From NCBI GenBank assembly GCA_947641575.1, contig CANRQN010000011.1, forward strand, positions 1-43,075: a stretch of DNA of 43,075 nucleotides. Reading direction: 5' to 3'. Position 1 is the stretch's first letter; every line of letters starts with the position of its first letter. Under the pieces are notes generated by a model. It saw nothing but the letters and a program-made list of their open reading frames with translations. It ran no database searches and had not been told where the DNA came from. The DNA is from an uncultured Clostridium sp. Lineage in GTDB: Bacteria > Bacillota > Clostridia > TANB77 > CAG-508. A program made the translations under genes and the position numbers. This document shows, piece after piece, positions 1 to 8,169 of this stretch.

Positions 1-62
1 GGGCTCGAACCTATGACCTCCTGCTTGTAAGGCAGATGCTCTCCCAGCTGAGCTATGCGCCC
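1..62 (-). tRNA. tRNA-Val (anticodon TAC), 3' end cut by window edge
   Basis: Read on the minus strand from position 62, the sequence has a 7-bp acceptor 5' half starting GGGCGCA, a D arm GCTC...GAGC, an anticodon arm with loop CTTACAA (anticodon TAC at 29-27, reading GTA), and the start of a T arm with GGTTCGAGCCC. The last dozen or so bases and the CCA end lie outside the window. It is the only tRNA I can recognise here. In particular no tRNA-Arg(CCG) and no tRNA-Gly is visible. Confidence 0.93.
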
Positions 63-161
63 ATTTTCCTTCGGCGAATTCTATTTTACTAAATTTATTT
101 GCAATTGTCAATACTTATTTTAAAATTTTTAGATTTTTTTATAAAATTCGCCTTGTTTTAG

Positions 162-1367
162 TTACTTCATTTTTTCTTTTAGTACTTCTATAGCTTTATC
201 TAATTGTTCATCATTATCTTCTACTGTATAATCATATTTTACTTCATAGTTTGGTTCTATTCCAACTTCATTTATTTTATTTTTATTTGGAGTATAATAT
301 TCCGAAGATGTAACTTTCAATGCTCCTCCATTTTGCAAATATATAAGTTCTTGTATTACACCTTTTCCATATGTTTTATCTCCTACTATTTCTGCCTTAT
401 TATTTTCTTTAAGTGCTGCAACTAAGATCTCAGATGCACTTGCGCTTCCTTTATTTGTAAGAACTACTACTGGCATTTTTATTATTGCATCTTTTTTTGC
501 TTTTGTAATTTTTTCTTTTCCATCTTTGTCTACAGTTATTAGTGTTATTTGATTTTTATCACACATCAAATCTGCTATTTCTAATGCTTCGTCTACTAAT
601 CCACCTCCATTGCCCCTTAAATCAATTATAAGCGATTTTGCACCTTTCTCTAATATACTTTCATATTCTACTTTAAAATCTCTTGCACATTCTTCATCAA
701 ATGTAGATATTGAAATATATCCTATATTATCCTCTATCATTTCACTTGCAACATAATTTATGTGTACACTTCTTCTTGTTACTTTTAAATCAAATACTTC
801 CTCATTTCTTTTTATTGTGAGTATTACTTCTGTTCCTTCTTCCCCTTTTATATGGTTTGTAAGTTCTGAAAGTTGTTCTGCTTTATATTCTACACCATCT
901 ACTTTTAATACTTTATCACCTGTTTTTATTCCAGCTTCTTCTGCTGGTGAACCTTTTATAGGACTTATAACTTCTACCACATCTTCGTTAAAATTCGATG
1001 TTAGATATACACCTATCCCTACAAAATTTCCAAGTGTCTGTGCTGTAAAATCTTCTAGTTCTTCTTTTGTATAATATTCTGTATATTTATCTCCTACAGA
1101 TGCCACTAATCCTTTAAGTGCTCCATCTATTAGTTCCTCTTCATTTACTTCCCCTACATATTTTTCATCAATTAACTCTTTAACTGTTGAAAGAAGAGTA
1201 TCTAACTTTTTTATTGTGCTATTATTAAGTTTATTACCATTAGAAGTTACATACCTTACTTGACCATTATATATTAGTGCTGTAGTGGTGATAAAAGTAA
1301 TTAAAGCCACTATAAAAATAAGCATTATAGTTCTATAAATTCTTTGTCTTTTTCTATTTTCTTCCAT
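162..1367 (-). CDS. ctpA: S41-family C-terminal processing peptidase (CtpA/CtpB type)
   Basis: Membrane-anchored serine protease of the carboxyl-terminal processing family, 401 aa. Residues 11-33 are a single transmembrane or signal-anchor segment. A PDZ domain follows at about 112-200 (GIGVYLTSN, then SPAEEAGIKTGDKVLKVDG). The S41 catalytic domain runs from about 210 to 375. The catalytic residues are visible: Ser310 in KGSASASEI, Lys335 in KTYGKGVIQ and Gln339, with the same spacing as Ser309/Lys334/Gln338 of Bacillus CtpB. The start is the ATG preceded by GAGAGG. It is the last gene of the ftsE-ftsX-M23 run, the usual Firmicutes position, which suggests a role in processing or degrading a cell-wall hydrolase partner. 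No in-frame CGG. Confidence 0.93.
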   Translation of the reverse strand: MEENRKRQRIYRTIMLIFIVALITFITTTALIYNGQVRYVTSNGNKLNNSTIKKLDTLLSTVKELIDEKYVGEVNEEELIDGALKGLVASVGDKYTEYYTKEELEDFTAQTLGNFVGIGVYLTSNFNEDVVEVISPIKGSPAEEAGIKTGDKVLKVDGVEYKAEQLSELTNHIKGEEGTEVILTIKRNEEVFDLKVTRRSVHINYVASEMIEDNIGYISISTFDEECARDFKVEYESILEKGAKSLIIDLRGNGGGLVDEALEIADLMCDKNQITLITVDKDGKEKITKAKKDAIIKMPVVVLTNKGSASASEILVAALKENNKAEIVGDKTYGKGVIQELIYLQNGGALKVTSSEYYTPNKNKINEVGIEPNYEVKYDYTVEDNDEQLDKAIEVLKEKMK

Positions 1368-1430
1368 AAGAACCTCTCTTTTCTTTTCTCTATATATTCT
1401 ATTTCAAAAAGTCTATATCATTACAACATT

Positions 1431-1468
1431 TTAAATTCACTTAAAGATTTCTCTTTAAGTGAATTTAA
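1431..1468 (-). terminator. Hairpin between the M23 gene and ctpA
   Basis: A near-perfect 16-bp stem (TTAAATTCACTTAAAG and its complement) with a 6-nt loop lies 14 nt past the M23 stop codon. There is no clear U-run, so it may be a weak terminator, an mRNA-stabilising hairpin, or a bidirectional structure upstream of ctpA. Confidence 0.55.
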
Positions 1469-1481
1469 TTTATGTCTTATT

Positions 1482-2678
1482 CTATTTCCCTAAATAGTCA
1501 CCTGGATTTACATATGTACTACCTTTTAAAACACTAAAGTGTAAATGGTTTCCTGTTGACCATCCACATGACCCTACCTCAGCAATTTTTTGTCCTCTCT
1601 TAACTGTTTGTCCATTGCTTACACTGATGCTTGCCATATGTCCATATAGAGTAATTAATCCACCATGATTTATCATTACATAGTTTCCGTATCCTCCACC
1701 ACAGTAGCATCTTGTTTTATATGTTTTTGGATAATCATGTGTACATCCTGATACAACCTTTATAACAACCCCATCTTCTGCTGCAACTATTTCAGAATAA
1801 TGTGGTGCCGCTATATCATACCCATTATGATTTGCTGTTCCTACTCCTCCTGTTGCAGCTGACCCTCTATATCCAAAATATGATGATATTCTGGAATAAA
1901 CTGGTACAGGCCATTCTAACTGTCCTCCTGTATATACATGTCCTCCTGCATTATTTGCTGCTTGTTTTGCTAATTCTTTTAGTTCATTATCTATCTTCTT
2001 TAACTGTTCATTAAAATCATCTATTTCTTTTTGTAAGGCTTGTTCTTCACTACTCAATTGTGATATATACTTGTTTTTATTCGCTCTTTTATTTGATAAT
2101 GCTAATTCTTCTAATTTTAACTGTGCTTGTTTTTCTTTTGCTTGTCCTTGCTTCTTCTCTACATCAACTTTTGATGTCTCTATTATTTGCTTTTTATTTT
2201 CAATATCTTCTAGTAATTCTGTATCATATTCTGCAATTTTTTCTAATATGTAATAGTTTGATATGAAGTCTGACAGGCTACTTGAATTTAGTAATACATC
2301 TAAATATGATACTGTTCCTCTTTTATATTGTGCAACTATTCTTTCACAAAGTATATCATATTGTTTGTCATAGTCTTTCTGTGCTTCTTGTAATTTAGAT
2401 GTTAACTCTTTAACTTCTGCCGTTAATTTATTCACTTCATCTGTTATTTGCTCAACCTCATATTCTTTTCTTGCAATTTCTTCATTTAACTGTTCTAACT
2501 CTGCTTTTGTTTGGTCAACTTTTCCTTCAATTTCATTTATTTTTCCTTCTGCGTCTTTCTTATCTTTCTCTATCTCACTCTTTTGGTTATTAAGTTCTGA
2601 CGATGTTGCGGCAAAAGTTGCAATTGGTAAAGTTATTAATATTAAAATTAGTATTATGCTAATTAGTTTTTTTACCAT
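1482..2678 (-). CDS. Coiled-coil M23 peptidase, EnvC/PcsB-like murein hydrolase (or activator) of the FtsEX system
   Basis: 398 aa secreted protein. Residues 1-23 form a signal peptide ending near TFAATSS. A long Glu/Lys-rich coiled coil occupies about 28-245. The C-terminal third is a LytM/M23 domain with the metal ligands in view: H and D of NHNGYD (HxxxD) and the HLHF motif (HxH), so unlike EnvC itself this copy looks catalytically competent. SD AAGGAGG precedes the ATG. It lies 19 nt downstream of ftsX. FtsEX controls coiled-coil hydrolases or activators of this architecture (EnvC, PcsB, CwlO), so it is the likely periplasmic client. No in-frame CGG. Confidence 0.9.
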   Translation of the reverse strand: MVKKLISIILILILITLPIATFAATSSELNNQKSEIEKDKKDAEGKINEIEGKVDQTKAELEQLNEEIARKEYEVEQITDEVNKLTAEVKELTSKLQEAQKDYDKQYDILCERIVAQYKRGTVSYLDVLLNSSSLSDFISNYYILEKIAEYDTELLEDIENKKQIIETSKVDVEKKQGQAKEKQAQLKLEELALSNKRANKNKYISQLSSEEQALQKEIDDFNEQLKKIDNELKELAKQAANNAGGHVYTGGQLEWPVPVYSRISSYFGYRGSAATGGVGTANHNGYDIAAPHYSEIVAAEDGVVIKVVSGCTHDYPKTYKTRCYCGGGYGNYVMINHGGLITLYGHMASISVSNGQTVKRGQKIAEVGSCGWSTGNHLHFSVLKGSTYVNPGDYLGK

Positions 2679-2697
2679 AAATATTCCTCCTTAAAGT

Positions 2698-3600
2698 TTA
2701 TACTTCTAGATATTTCCTCATTGAAATTGAGCTTCCTACAATTCCTATTCCTGATCCTAATATTATATATGTAATAATTAGTAACTTAAACATGTCTGCA
2801 AAAGTATATAATTTTAGTCCTAATTGTTTAAATGTTTCTGTCTGTACCATTCCATCTGTTATAGAATTATAAGCAAGTCCCACAATAAATACTGTAATAA
2901 GTGCTGATATTAATCCTATTATTATACCTTCTACAATAAAAGGCCATCTTATAAATCCATTTGTTGCTCCAACATATTTCATAATAGATATTTCTTTTCT
3001 TCTTGCATGCACTGTAAGTTTTATTGTATTTGTTATTATGAAAATTGATATTAATATAAGTATAACTAATATGACAAAAGTTACTACTCTAATTCCCTTT
3101 GTTATATTAAGTAGAGTTGTTATTGTCATATCACTACTTTGAATATCTGGATCTACTTTTTCTATTTTCTTAATTTGTTCTTGTACACTTGAATTTAATT
3201 CCAAATCTGTTAAAGTTACTATAAATGAATCTGGAATCCTTTCTTCAAGTCCTTTAAGAATATCCGAATTATTTTTTAAATATTCTTTATATCCATTTAA
3301 TCCTTCTGCTTTTGAAATATATTCTACTGTATTTACTCCATCTATTCCTCTTATCTTTGATTCTATTTCTGTAATTTCTGTATCTGTTACGCTAAGATCT
3401 AGAAACACTCTCATTCCTTGCTCATCTTCTACTTGTGACATTACATAGTTTATGTTTTCTCCTAATACGAAAAATATTCCAAACATAAACATAGCCATAC
3501 ACATTATTGTTAAAGCAGCACTGGTTGATTTTTTGTTTTTTAATACATTCCTAAATCCTTCTCCTACTAAATAACTAAATATACTATATCTCACTGTCAT
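2698..3600 (-). CDS. ftsX: Cell division protein FtsX
   Basis: Four-TM permease-like subunit of FtsEX: a TM near residues 28-50, a large extracellular loop (about 55-175), then three TMs with the FtsX C-terminal domain (AYNSITDG and the last helix IILGSGIGIVGSSIS). About 300 aa, normal for the family. I chose the ATG at 3600, with AAGGG five bases upstream, over the in-frame GTG six bases earlier. The start overlaps the end of ftsE by about 17 nt, as is common for this pair, which implies translational coupling. It passes signals from cytosolic ATP hydrolysis to the extracellular hydrolase. No in-frame CGG. Confidence 0.93.
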   Translation of the reverse strand: MTVRYSIFSYLVGEGFRNVLKNKKSTSAALTIMCMAMFMFGIFFVLGENINYVMSQVEDEQGMRVFLDLSVTDTEITEIESKIRGIDGVNTVEYISKAEGLNGYKEYLKNNSDILKGLEERIPDSFIVTLTDLELNSSVQEQIKKIEKVDPDIQSSDMTITTLLNITKGIRVVTFVILVILILISIFIITNTIKLTVHARRKEISIMKYVGATNGFIRWPFIVEGIIIGLISALITVFIVGLAYNSITDGMVQTETFKQLGLKLYTFADMFKLLIITYIILGSGIGIVGSSISMRKYLEV

Positions 3601-4271
3601 AACCACCCTTTTTATTATCTCTTACTATATTGCCTTTTTCTATCTGTATAACTCTTTTTTTCATTTTGTCTACTATGTCTTTTGCATGTGTCGCAACTAT
3701 TACAGTTGTTCCTCTCATGTTTATCTCATTAAGTAAGTTCATGATGTCCCATGCTGTTTCTGGGTCTAAGTTTCCGTGTTGGCTCGTCCGCAATTAGCAT
3801 TGATGGATTATTTACTAGTGCACGTGCAAGTGCAACTCTTTGTTGTTCTCCTCCTGATAATTCATTTGGATACATCTTTGCTTTTCCACTTAAGCCAACA
3901 AGTGATAATACCATTGGTACTTGTCTTCTTATATGTCTTTGTGTTGCTCTTACTATGTACATTGCATATGCTACATTGTCATATACAGTTTTATCTGGTA
4001 ATAACCTAAAGTCTTGGAATACTATTCCCATACTTCTTCTAAGATATGGTACTCTACTTCTTTTTAGGAATGTTGTATCTTTTCCATTTATTATGATATT
4101 TCCTGAACTTGGTTCTTCTTCTTTTAATATTAATTTTATTAGTGTTGACTTTCCTGAACCTGAACTTCCTACTAGAAATGCAAATTCTCCTTTTTCTATC
4201 GAGAAGTTAGCATTATTTACAGCTTCAGTTCCTGTAGAATATATTTTACTTACATTTCTAAATTCTATCAT
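3584..4271 (-). CDS. ftsE: Cell division ATP-binding protein FtsE, needs +1 shift at CGG (3776-3774)
   Basis: ABC ATPase of the FtsEX complex, 228 aa once joined. It has Walker A GSSGSGKST, signature LSGGEQQRVALARAL, Walker B LIADEPT, and in the second frame the D-loop GNLDPET and the switch His in VIVATHAKD. In the conventional frame DEPT is followed by RKLRP and a premature stop. Dropping the C of CGG at codon 166 restores DEPTGNLDP, the almost invariant FtsE sequence. I place the start at ATG 4271. A promoter lies just upstream. No other in-frame CGG occurs in the gene. A pseudogene is unlikely because both halves are fully conserved and ftsX is intact. Confidence 0.93.
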
Positions 4272-4309
4272 TTTTTCTCCTCTTATTTCTTACGCAATTT
4301 CTCATATAT

Positions 4310-4338
4310 ATGATAACAATAATTCTTAATATTTGCAA
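4310..4338 (-). promoter_or_regulatory. Promoter of the ftsE-ftsX-M23-ctpA cluster
   Basis: On the minus strand, TTGCAA (4338-4333) and TATCAT (4315-4310) are separated by 17 bp. It stands about 39 bp before the ftsE start. Confidence 0.5.
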
Positions 4339-4440
4339 TAGTTTTTTTTGATAAAAAAGGAGATTTTTTCTAGTTTTTTGATGAACAACTGATTATTAGG
4401 TATTCTTAAGTTTCGTGTTCACAAAAAATTTACAATTGAA

Positions 4441-4546
4441 TGCGACAAAAGGGACGGTTCTGTTTGTCGCACACTAAAAATATGAAACTTAAATTTTTTA
4501 TCTATTAAAAATAAGTGCGACAAACAGAACCGTCCCTTTTGTCGCA
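4441..4546. repeat. REP-like palindrome pair A (GGGACGG core, arms TGCGACAA)
   Basis: Two copies of a 31-bp imperfect palindrome (TGCGACAA ... GGGACGG ... TTGTCGCA) sit head to head at 4441-4471 and 4516-4546, separated by 44 bp of AT-rich sequence. The two copies are exact complements, so a long hairpin forms. It ends 7 bp from the acyl-CoA ligase stop codon and probably also acts as terminator. Related units occur at 6377, 19698, 24875 and 25805. Confidence 0.9.
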
Positions 4547-4553
4547 CTTATTT

Positions 4554-6269
4554 TTATTTTCCTTCTTTCATTTTATTTAATTCTATATTTCTCTTTACTT
4601 TTTGAGTTGTTGTTTTTACCATTGGTTCATCTGTTAGAATTAATTTTTTCATATATTTGTATTTTGGAAGTTTTGTGTTTATTCCCTTTATATCTTGCCA
4701 TACGATATTTCTGAATTCATCTTCTGATAAATCTTTATATTTATCTTCTACATATTCTTTATTATATACTATTTTTACTGATACCATTAGATCATCATCT
4801 TTTTCTTCTCCATATACCATGCTTTCAGCAACATATGGTAAGTTATTTACTAATACTTCTATTTCTTCTGGATATACGTTTTTTCCATTTTTTAGTACTA
4901 TAACATTTTTCTTTCTTCCTGTTATAAATATTATTCCATCTTTATCCATATATCCTAAGTCACCTGTATGATACCAGCCATCTATTAGACATTCTTTTGT
5001 TGTTTCCTCATCTTCATAATATCCAAGCATTACATTTGGTCCTTTTGCAATTATTTCTCCTATACCTTCCTCATTTGGTTCAAATATTTTCATTTCTACA
5101 CTAGGTAAAGGGTATCCTATTGAACCATATCTAATTGCATTTATACTTTCTGCTGCAAGTACTGGTGATGTTTCTGTAAGTCCATATCCTTGTATTGTTA
5201 GTATACCAAATTCATTAAATGCTTTTGCAACTTTTTTATCAAGAGGAGAAGCACCTGAAACAATAAATCTTAGTTCTCCTCCTAACTCTGCAAGTACATC
5301 TTTAAATAATTTTCTTCTAATATCTATTCCAAATTTTAGTAAGAAGTTACTAATCATAAGTCCTATTTTTACAGTTTTTGTTTTTCCTTTTTTCTCTATT
5401 CCCGCTTCTATTTTCTTATACATTGCTTCTAGTAAAAGTGGAACACATACAAATACTGATACTTTGTATTCTTTTAGATTTTCTTGTACATGTCTTAATC
5501 CATCACAAAAAACATTTCTTACTCCTCTTGATAGAAATAATAGTATTCCTGTTGAACCAAATGTATGATGGAATGGCAGGAATGCAATGTTTGTGTCTGT
5601 TTCATACATTCTTTCCACTTTGTTCATATCATTTATATTGCTAATTATATTCTTTTGCGTTAACATTACAGCTTTAGACATTGATGTTGTTCCTGATGTA
5701 AATACTATTTCTGCTAAATCGTCTATATTAATTTCACTATCAATAAACCTTCTATCCCCTTGCTCTATTAATTCTTCTCCTTTGTCTATAAGATCTTTTA
5801 TATTTTCTTCTCTATCTAATACATCCATACATACAATTTTCTTTAAAGAAGTCTCGCCTTTTACCATTATATTTTTTATTGTTTCTAAGTAAGTTGCTTC
5901 ACAAAAAATTATTTCTGCTTTGGATTTTTTAAGTGACATTTCTATTTCTTCATCAGGGAGTCCTTTATCTAATGGTACAGCTGTTCCTACTCCGTTTATT
6001 GCTGAAGTAAATGCAAGTACCCATTCATATCTATTTTTTCCAATTATTGCAACTTTTTTGCCTTTATATCCCATATCTATTAAAGCTGTTCCAAGTGAAT
6101 TTATTTCTCTTACAAATCTTGCATATGTTATATTTTCATATATAATCTTTTTTCCTTCTTTATGCTTTATTACAAATGCATCTCTTTCTGCAAATTCTTC
6201 TCCTGCATTTTCTAGCATTTCTTTTATTGTTTTAAATTCTTTAGCATCATATATTAATACTTTTTTCAT
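4554..6269 (-). CDS. AMP-forming acyl-CoA synthetase (long-chain fatty acid-CoA ligase family)
   Basis: 571 aa adenylate-forming enzyme expected to activate a fatty acid to acyl-AMP and then acyl-CoA. Motifs in order: ATP-binding loop TSGTTSMSKAV (191-201), A5 GYGLTETSP (361-369), YHTGDLG with Asp437, hinge GRKKNVIVLKNGKNVYPEE (451-469), and a C-terminal catalytic Lys in TQKVKRN (K557 or K559). The length and the GKNVYPEE hinge fit the FadD-like branch. The exact substrate cannot be read from sequence. It stands alone, between two REP-like palindromes. No in-frame CGG. Confidence 0.88.
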   Translation of the reverse strand: MKKVLIYDAKEFKTIKEMLENAGEEFAERDAFVIKHKEGKKIIYENITYARFVREINSLGTALIDMGYKGKKVAIIGKNRYEWVLAFTSAINGVGTAVPLDKGLPDEEIEMSLKKSKAEIIFCEATYLETIKNIMVKGETSLKKIVCMDVLDREENIKDLIDKGEELIEQGDRRFIDSEINIDDLAEIVFTSGTTSMSKAVMLTQKNIISNINDMNKVERMYETDTNIAFLPFHHTFGSTGILLFLSRGVRNVFCDGLRHVQENLKEYKVSVFVCVPLLLEAMYKKIEAGIEKKGKTKTVKIGLMISNFLLKFGIDIRRKLFKDVLAELGGELRFIVSGASPLDKKVAKAFNEFGILTIQGYGLTETSPVLAAESINAIRYGSIGYPLPSVEMKIFEPNEEGIGEIIAKGPNVMLGYYEDEETTKECLIDGWYHTGDLGYMDKDGIIFITGRKKNVIVLKNGKNVYPEEIEVLVNNLPYVAESMVYGEEKDDDLMVSVKIVYNKEYVEDKYKDLSEDEFRNIVWQDIKGINTKLPKYKYMKKLILTDEPMVKTTTQKVKRNIELNKMKEGK

Positions 6270-6376
6270 TTATTTTAATCTCCCTTTGACCTAGTTTATA
6301 ATACTAGGTTATCACACTCATAAGAAACTGTCAATCAAATTTTGACTTCCTGACCACTCATTCTAAACTTCTAAAA

Positions 6377-6446
6377 TGCCAATAGGGACGTAGCACTTTG
6401 GCAATTTTCTATTTTAAGTTGCCAAAGTGCTACGTCCCTATTGGCA
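6377..6446. repeat. REP-like palindrome pair B (GGGACGTAG core, arms TGCCAA)
   Basis: Two head-to-head units (6377-6403 and 6420-6446), each an imperfect palindrome with arms TGCCAA/TTGGCA and a GGGACGTAG core, form a stem of about 27 bp with a short AT-rich loop. It begins 1 bp after the cysteine desulfurase stop codon (6448-6450), so it doubles as a terminator. Same family as elements A, C and D but with TGCCAA instead of TGCGACAA arms. Confidence 0.9.
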
Positions 6447-6447
6447 A

Positions 6448-7595
6448 CTATTTTCTTAATTCTTGTATAATCTCACACAAATTATCAATTAAAAAGTCTA
6501 CATCTTCTTTTGTATTTTGCTCTCCAAATGTTACTCTTAGTGTTCCATTTATATAATCTTTTGGTACTCCTAGTGCTACTAGCACATGTGATAGTTCGCT
6601 TTCACCTGAATTACAAGCTGATCCTACCGATGTGCAAATTCCGGATGCTATCCAATTTTAGGAGCAAAGTTTCTCCGTCTATTCCTTTAAAGGATATATT
6701 TGCATTTCCTGGAAGCCTTGCATTCCTATCTCCATTTATTCTTATATCTGGTATTCTTTTTTCTACATTTGTTATGTAGTATTCTCTAAGGTCTGTTAGC
6801 TTTTTATTATATTCATCTATATTCTTATATGCAAGTTCTATAGCACTTCCTAGTCCTACAATTTCTGCGACGTTTTCTGTTCCTCCACGTTTGTCTTTTT
6901 CTTGATGTCCTCCGGTCTTGTATTTTTTCAAAGTTTATTCCTTGTCTTACGTATAGTGCACCGCACTCCGCTTCGGTCCATAAAATTTATGTCCTGAAAG
7001 GCTTAGCATGTCTATTCCTTGCCTTTCTACATCTATTTTTATATTTCCTATAGCTTGAACTGCGTCTGTATGAAAATATATATCATGCTTTTTCGCAATT
7101 TTAGCTATTTCCTCTATAGGTTGGATTACTCCTATTTCATTATTTGCTGTCATGATGGAGATTAGTATTGTATCTTTTCTTATACTATTTTCTAGCTCTT
7201 CTAAGCTGATTTTTCCGATGTTTGTCTATATTCAAATATGTAACATTAAAACCTTCTCTTTCTAATGTTTGGCAAGAGTTTAGTACTGCATGATGTTCTA
7301 TTTTGCTTGTTATTATGTGTGTTCCTTTATTTTTATTTGCAAAGGCTGTGCCTTTTATAGCTAAATTATCACTTTCACTTCCACAGCTTGTAAAATATAT
7401 TTCTTTTGGTTTTGCTCCTATAGCTTTTGCAACCTCTTCTCTTGCATATTCTATAGTTCTTTTATTCTGCCTACCTATACTATATATTGATGATGGATTT
7501 CCATAGTTTAGTCCAAAGTATGGAAGCATTGCTTTTAAAACTTCGTCTTTTACATATGTTGTTGCAGCATGGTCGAAGTATCTTATTTTTTCCAA
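6448..7595 (-). CDS. Cysteine desulfurase (NifS/IscS family), needs five +1 shifts at CGG
   Basis: PLP enzyme that takes sulfur from cysteine for Fe-S clusters and tRNA thiolation; 380 aa after joining. The start is TTG at 7595 with AAAGGAGG eight bases upstream. Conserved parts: FDHAATT near the N-terminus, ANNEIG, FHTDAVQ, the PLP lysine K203 in [16 protein letters not shown], and the active-site Cys326 in [15 protein letters not shown]. The conventional reading breaks five times, always at an in-frame CGG: 7217 (codon 127, [11 protein letters not shown]), 6970 (209, GPKGVG), 6963 (211, VGALYVRQG), 6914 (227, IQDGGHQ) and 6643 (317, [11 protein letters not shown]). The numbers give the C to be skipped. 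Each repair restores a family glycine, and the last frame ends at TAG 6448, giving a normal length. No in-frame CGG is left over. Confidence 0.94.
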
Positions 7596-7685
7596 AGCCC
7601 ATTCCTCCTTTGGTTAATTTTATGAATTTTGTATATTTTATAGAACAAAAGAAATTGGATAAATATTCAAAATAGAAAACGGAAA

Positions 7686-7723
7686 AGGCACAACCCACCA
7701 TTTTTATCTGATGGGTTGTGCCT
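7686..7723 (-). terminator. Terminator of the 7752-8018 cassette
   Basis: On the minus strand there is a 12-bp perfect stem (AGGCACAACCCA / TGGGTTGTGCCT) with a 14-nt loop, followed by TTTTCC. It lies 28 bp past the cassette stop codon. Confidence 0.8.
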
Positions 7724-7751
7724 AATGTGGATACATCCACTGCTTTGTGCA

Positions 7752-8018
7752 TTAGATTGTAAATGTTTGCTGGAACTTGTAGAAGACTTCGATGATGTTA
7801 CTCCCCTTGTAGCTCTGACCGAGTACCTCAAGATGTACTTCTTGGCGGTTATCATCATTACACCACTCCATGTCACTGTGGGTAATGATTGCAATTTCGC
7901 CGAGCATGGAATCGAAAATCATTGCACTTCCGATTATGCAGCCCCGCTTTAGTACGGTCTGAATTTTCTTCAGCCGTGCCCCTAAAGCACTACAAAGTTC
8001 TGAATAGTCGTCAAACAT
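7752..8018 (-). CDS. Unrecognised 88-aa protein, GC-balanced cassette 1
   Basis: I do not recognise this family. It is a soluble 88-aa protein with no signal peptide or TM, an N-terminal helix (residues 3-25) and a mixed remainder (AMIFDSMLGEIAIITHSD, then EVHLEVLG). SD AAAGGAGAAC precedes the ATG. The coding DNA is visibly richer in G+C than its neighbours and uses codons rare here (CTG, CTC, GGC, ATC). It contains two in-frame CGG codons read as Arg (R15, R25). Under the +1 rule of the native genes, translation would end one codon after the first. It has its own host-like promoter and terminator, so it looks like a single-gene transferred unit. Confidence 0.7.
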   Translation of the reverse strand: MFDDYSELCSALGARLKKIQTVLKRGCIIGSAMIFDSMLGEIAIITHSDMEWCNDDNRQEVHLEVLGQSYKGSNIIEVFYKFQQTFTI

Positions 8019-8083
8019 TTTTCAGTTCTCCTTTCAAAAGTTAGAATTGAAACAATAATGCACTTCAAAATGTTTCTTAATCT

Positions 8084-8112
8084 ATTATACTACTTTTCTT
8101 ACATAAAAGCAA
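8084..8112 (-). promoter_or_regulatory. Promoter of cassette 1
   Basis: On the minus strand, TTGCTT (8112-8107), 17 bp, then TATAAT (8089-8084), about 66 bp before the cassette ATG. The region is AT-rich like the rest of the chromosome, in contrast to the coding part it drives. Confidence 0.7.
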
Positions 8113-8169
8113 GTTCATGTAAATTACAGTTAGGGTAATTTCATCGAATATTACAAATTGTAATTTTGT

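Noticed and set aside
760-1074. Plus-strand open frames opposite ctpA, ileS, tig, valS, uvrA and others
   Set aside because: They are Leu/Ser/Phe-rich mirror frames of AT-rich genes without ribosome binding sites or family features.
7480-7752. 90-residue minus-strand open frame over the cysteine desulfurase start
   Set aside because: It overlaps the desulfurase start and the cassette terminator, has no family look, and its composition fits a shadow frame.
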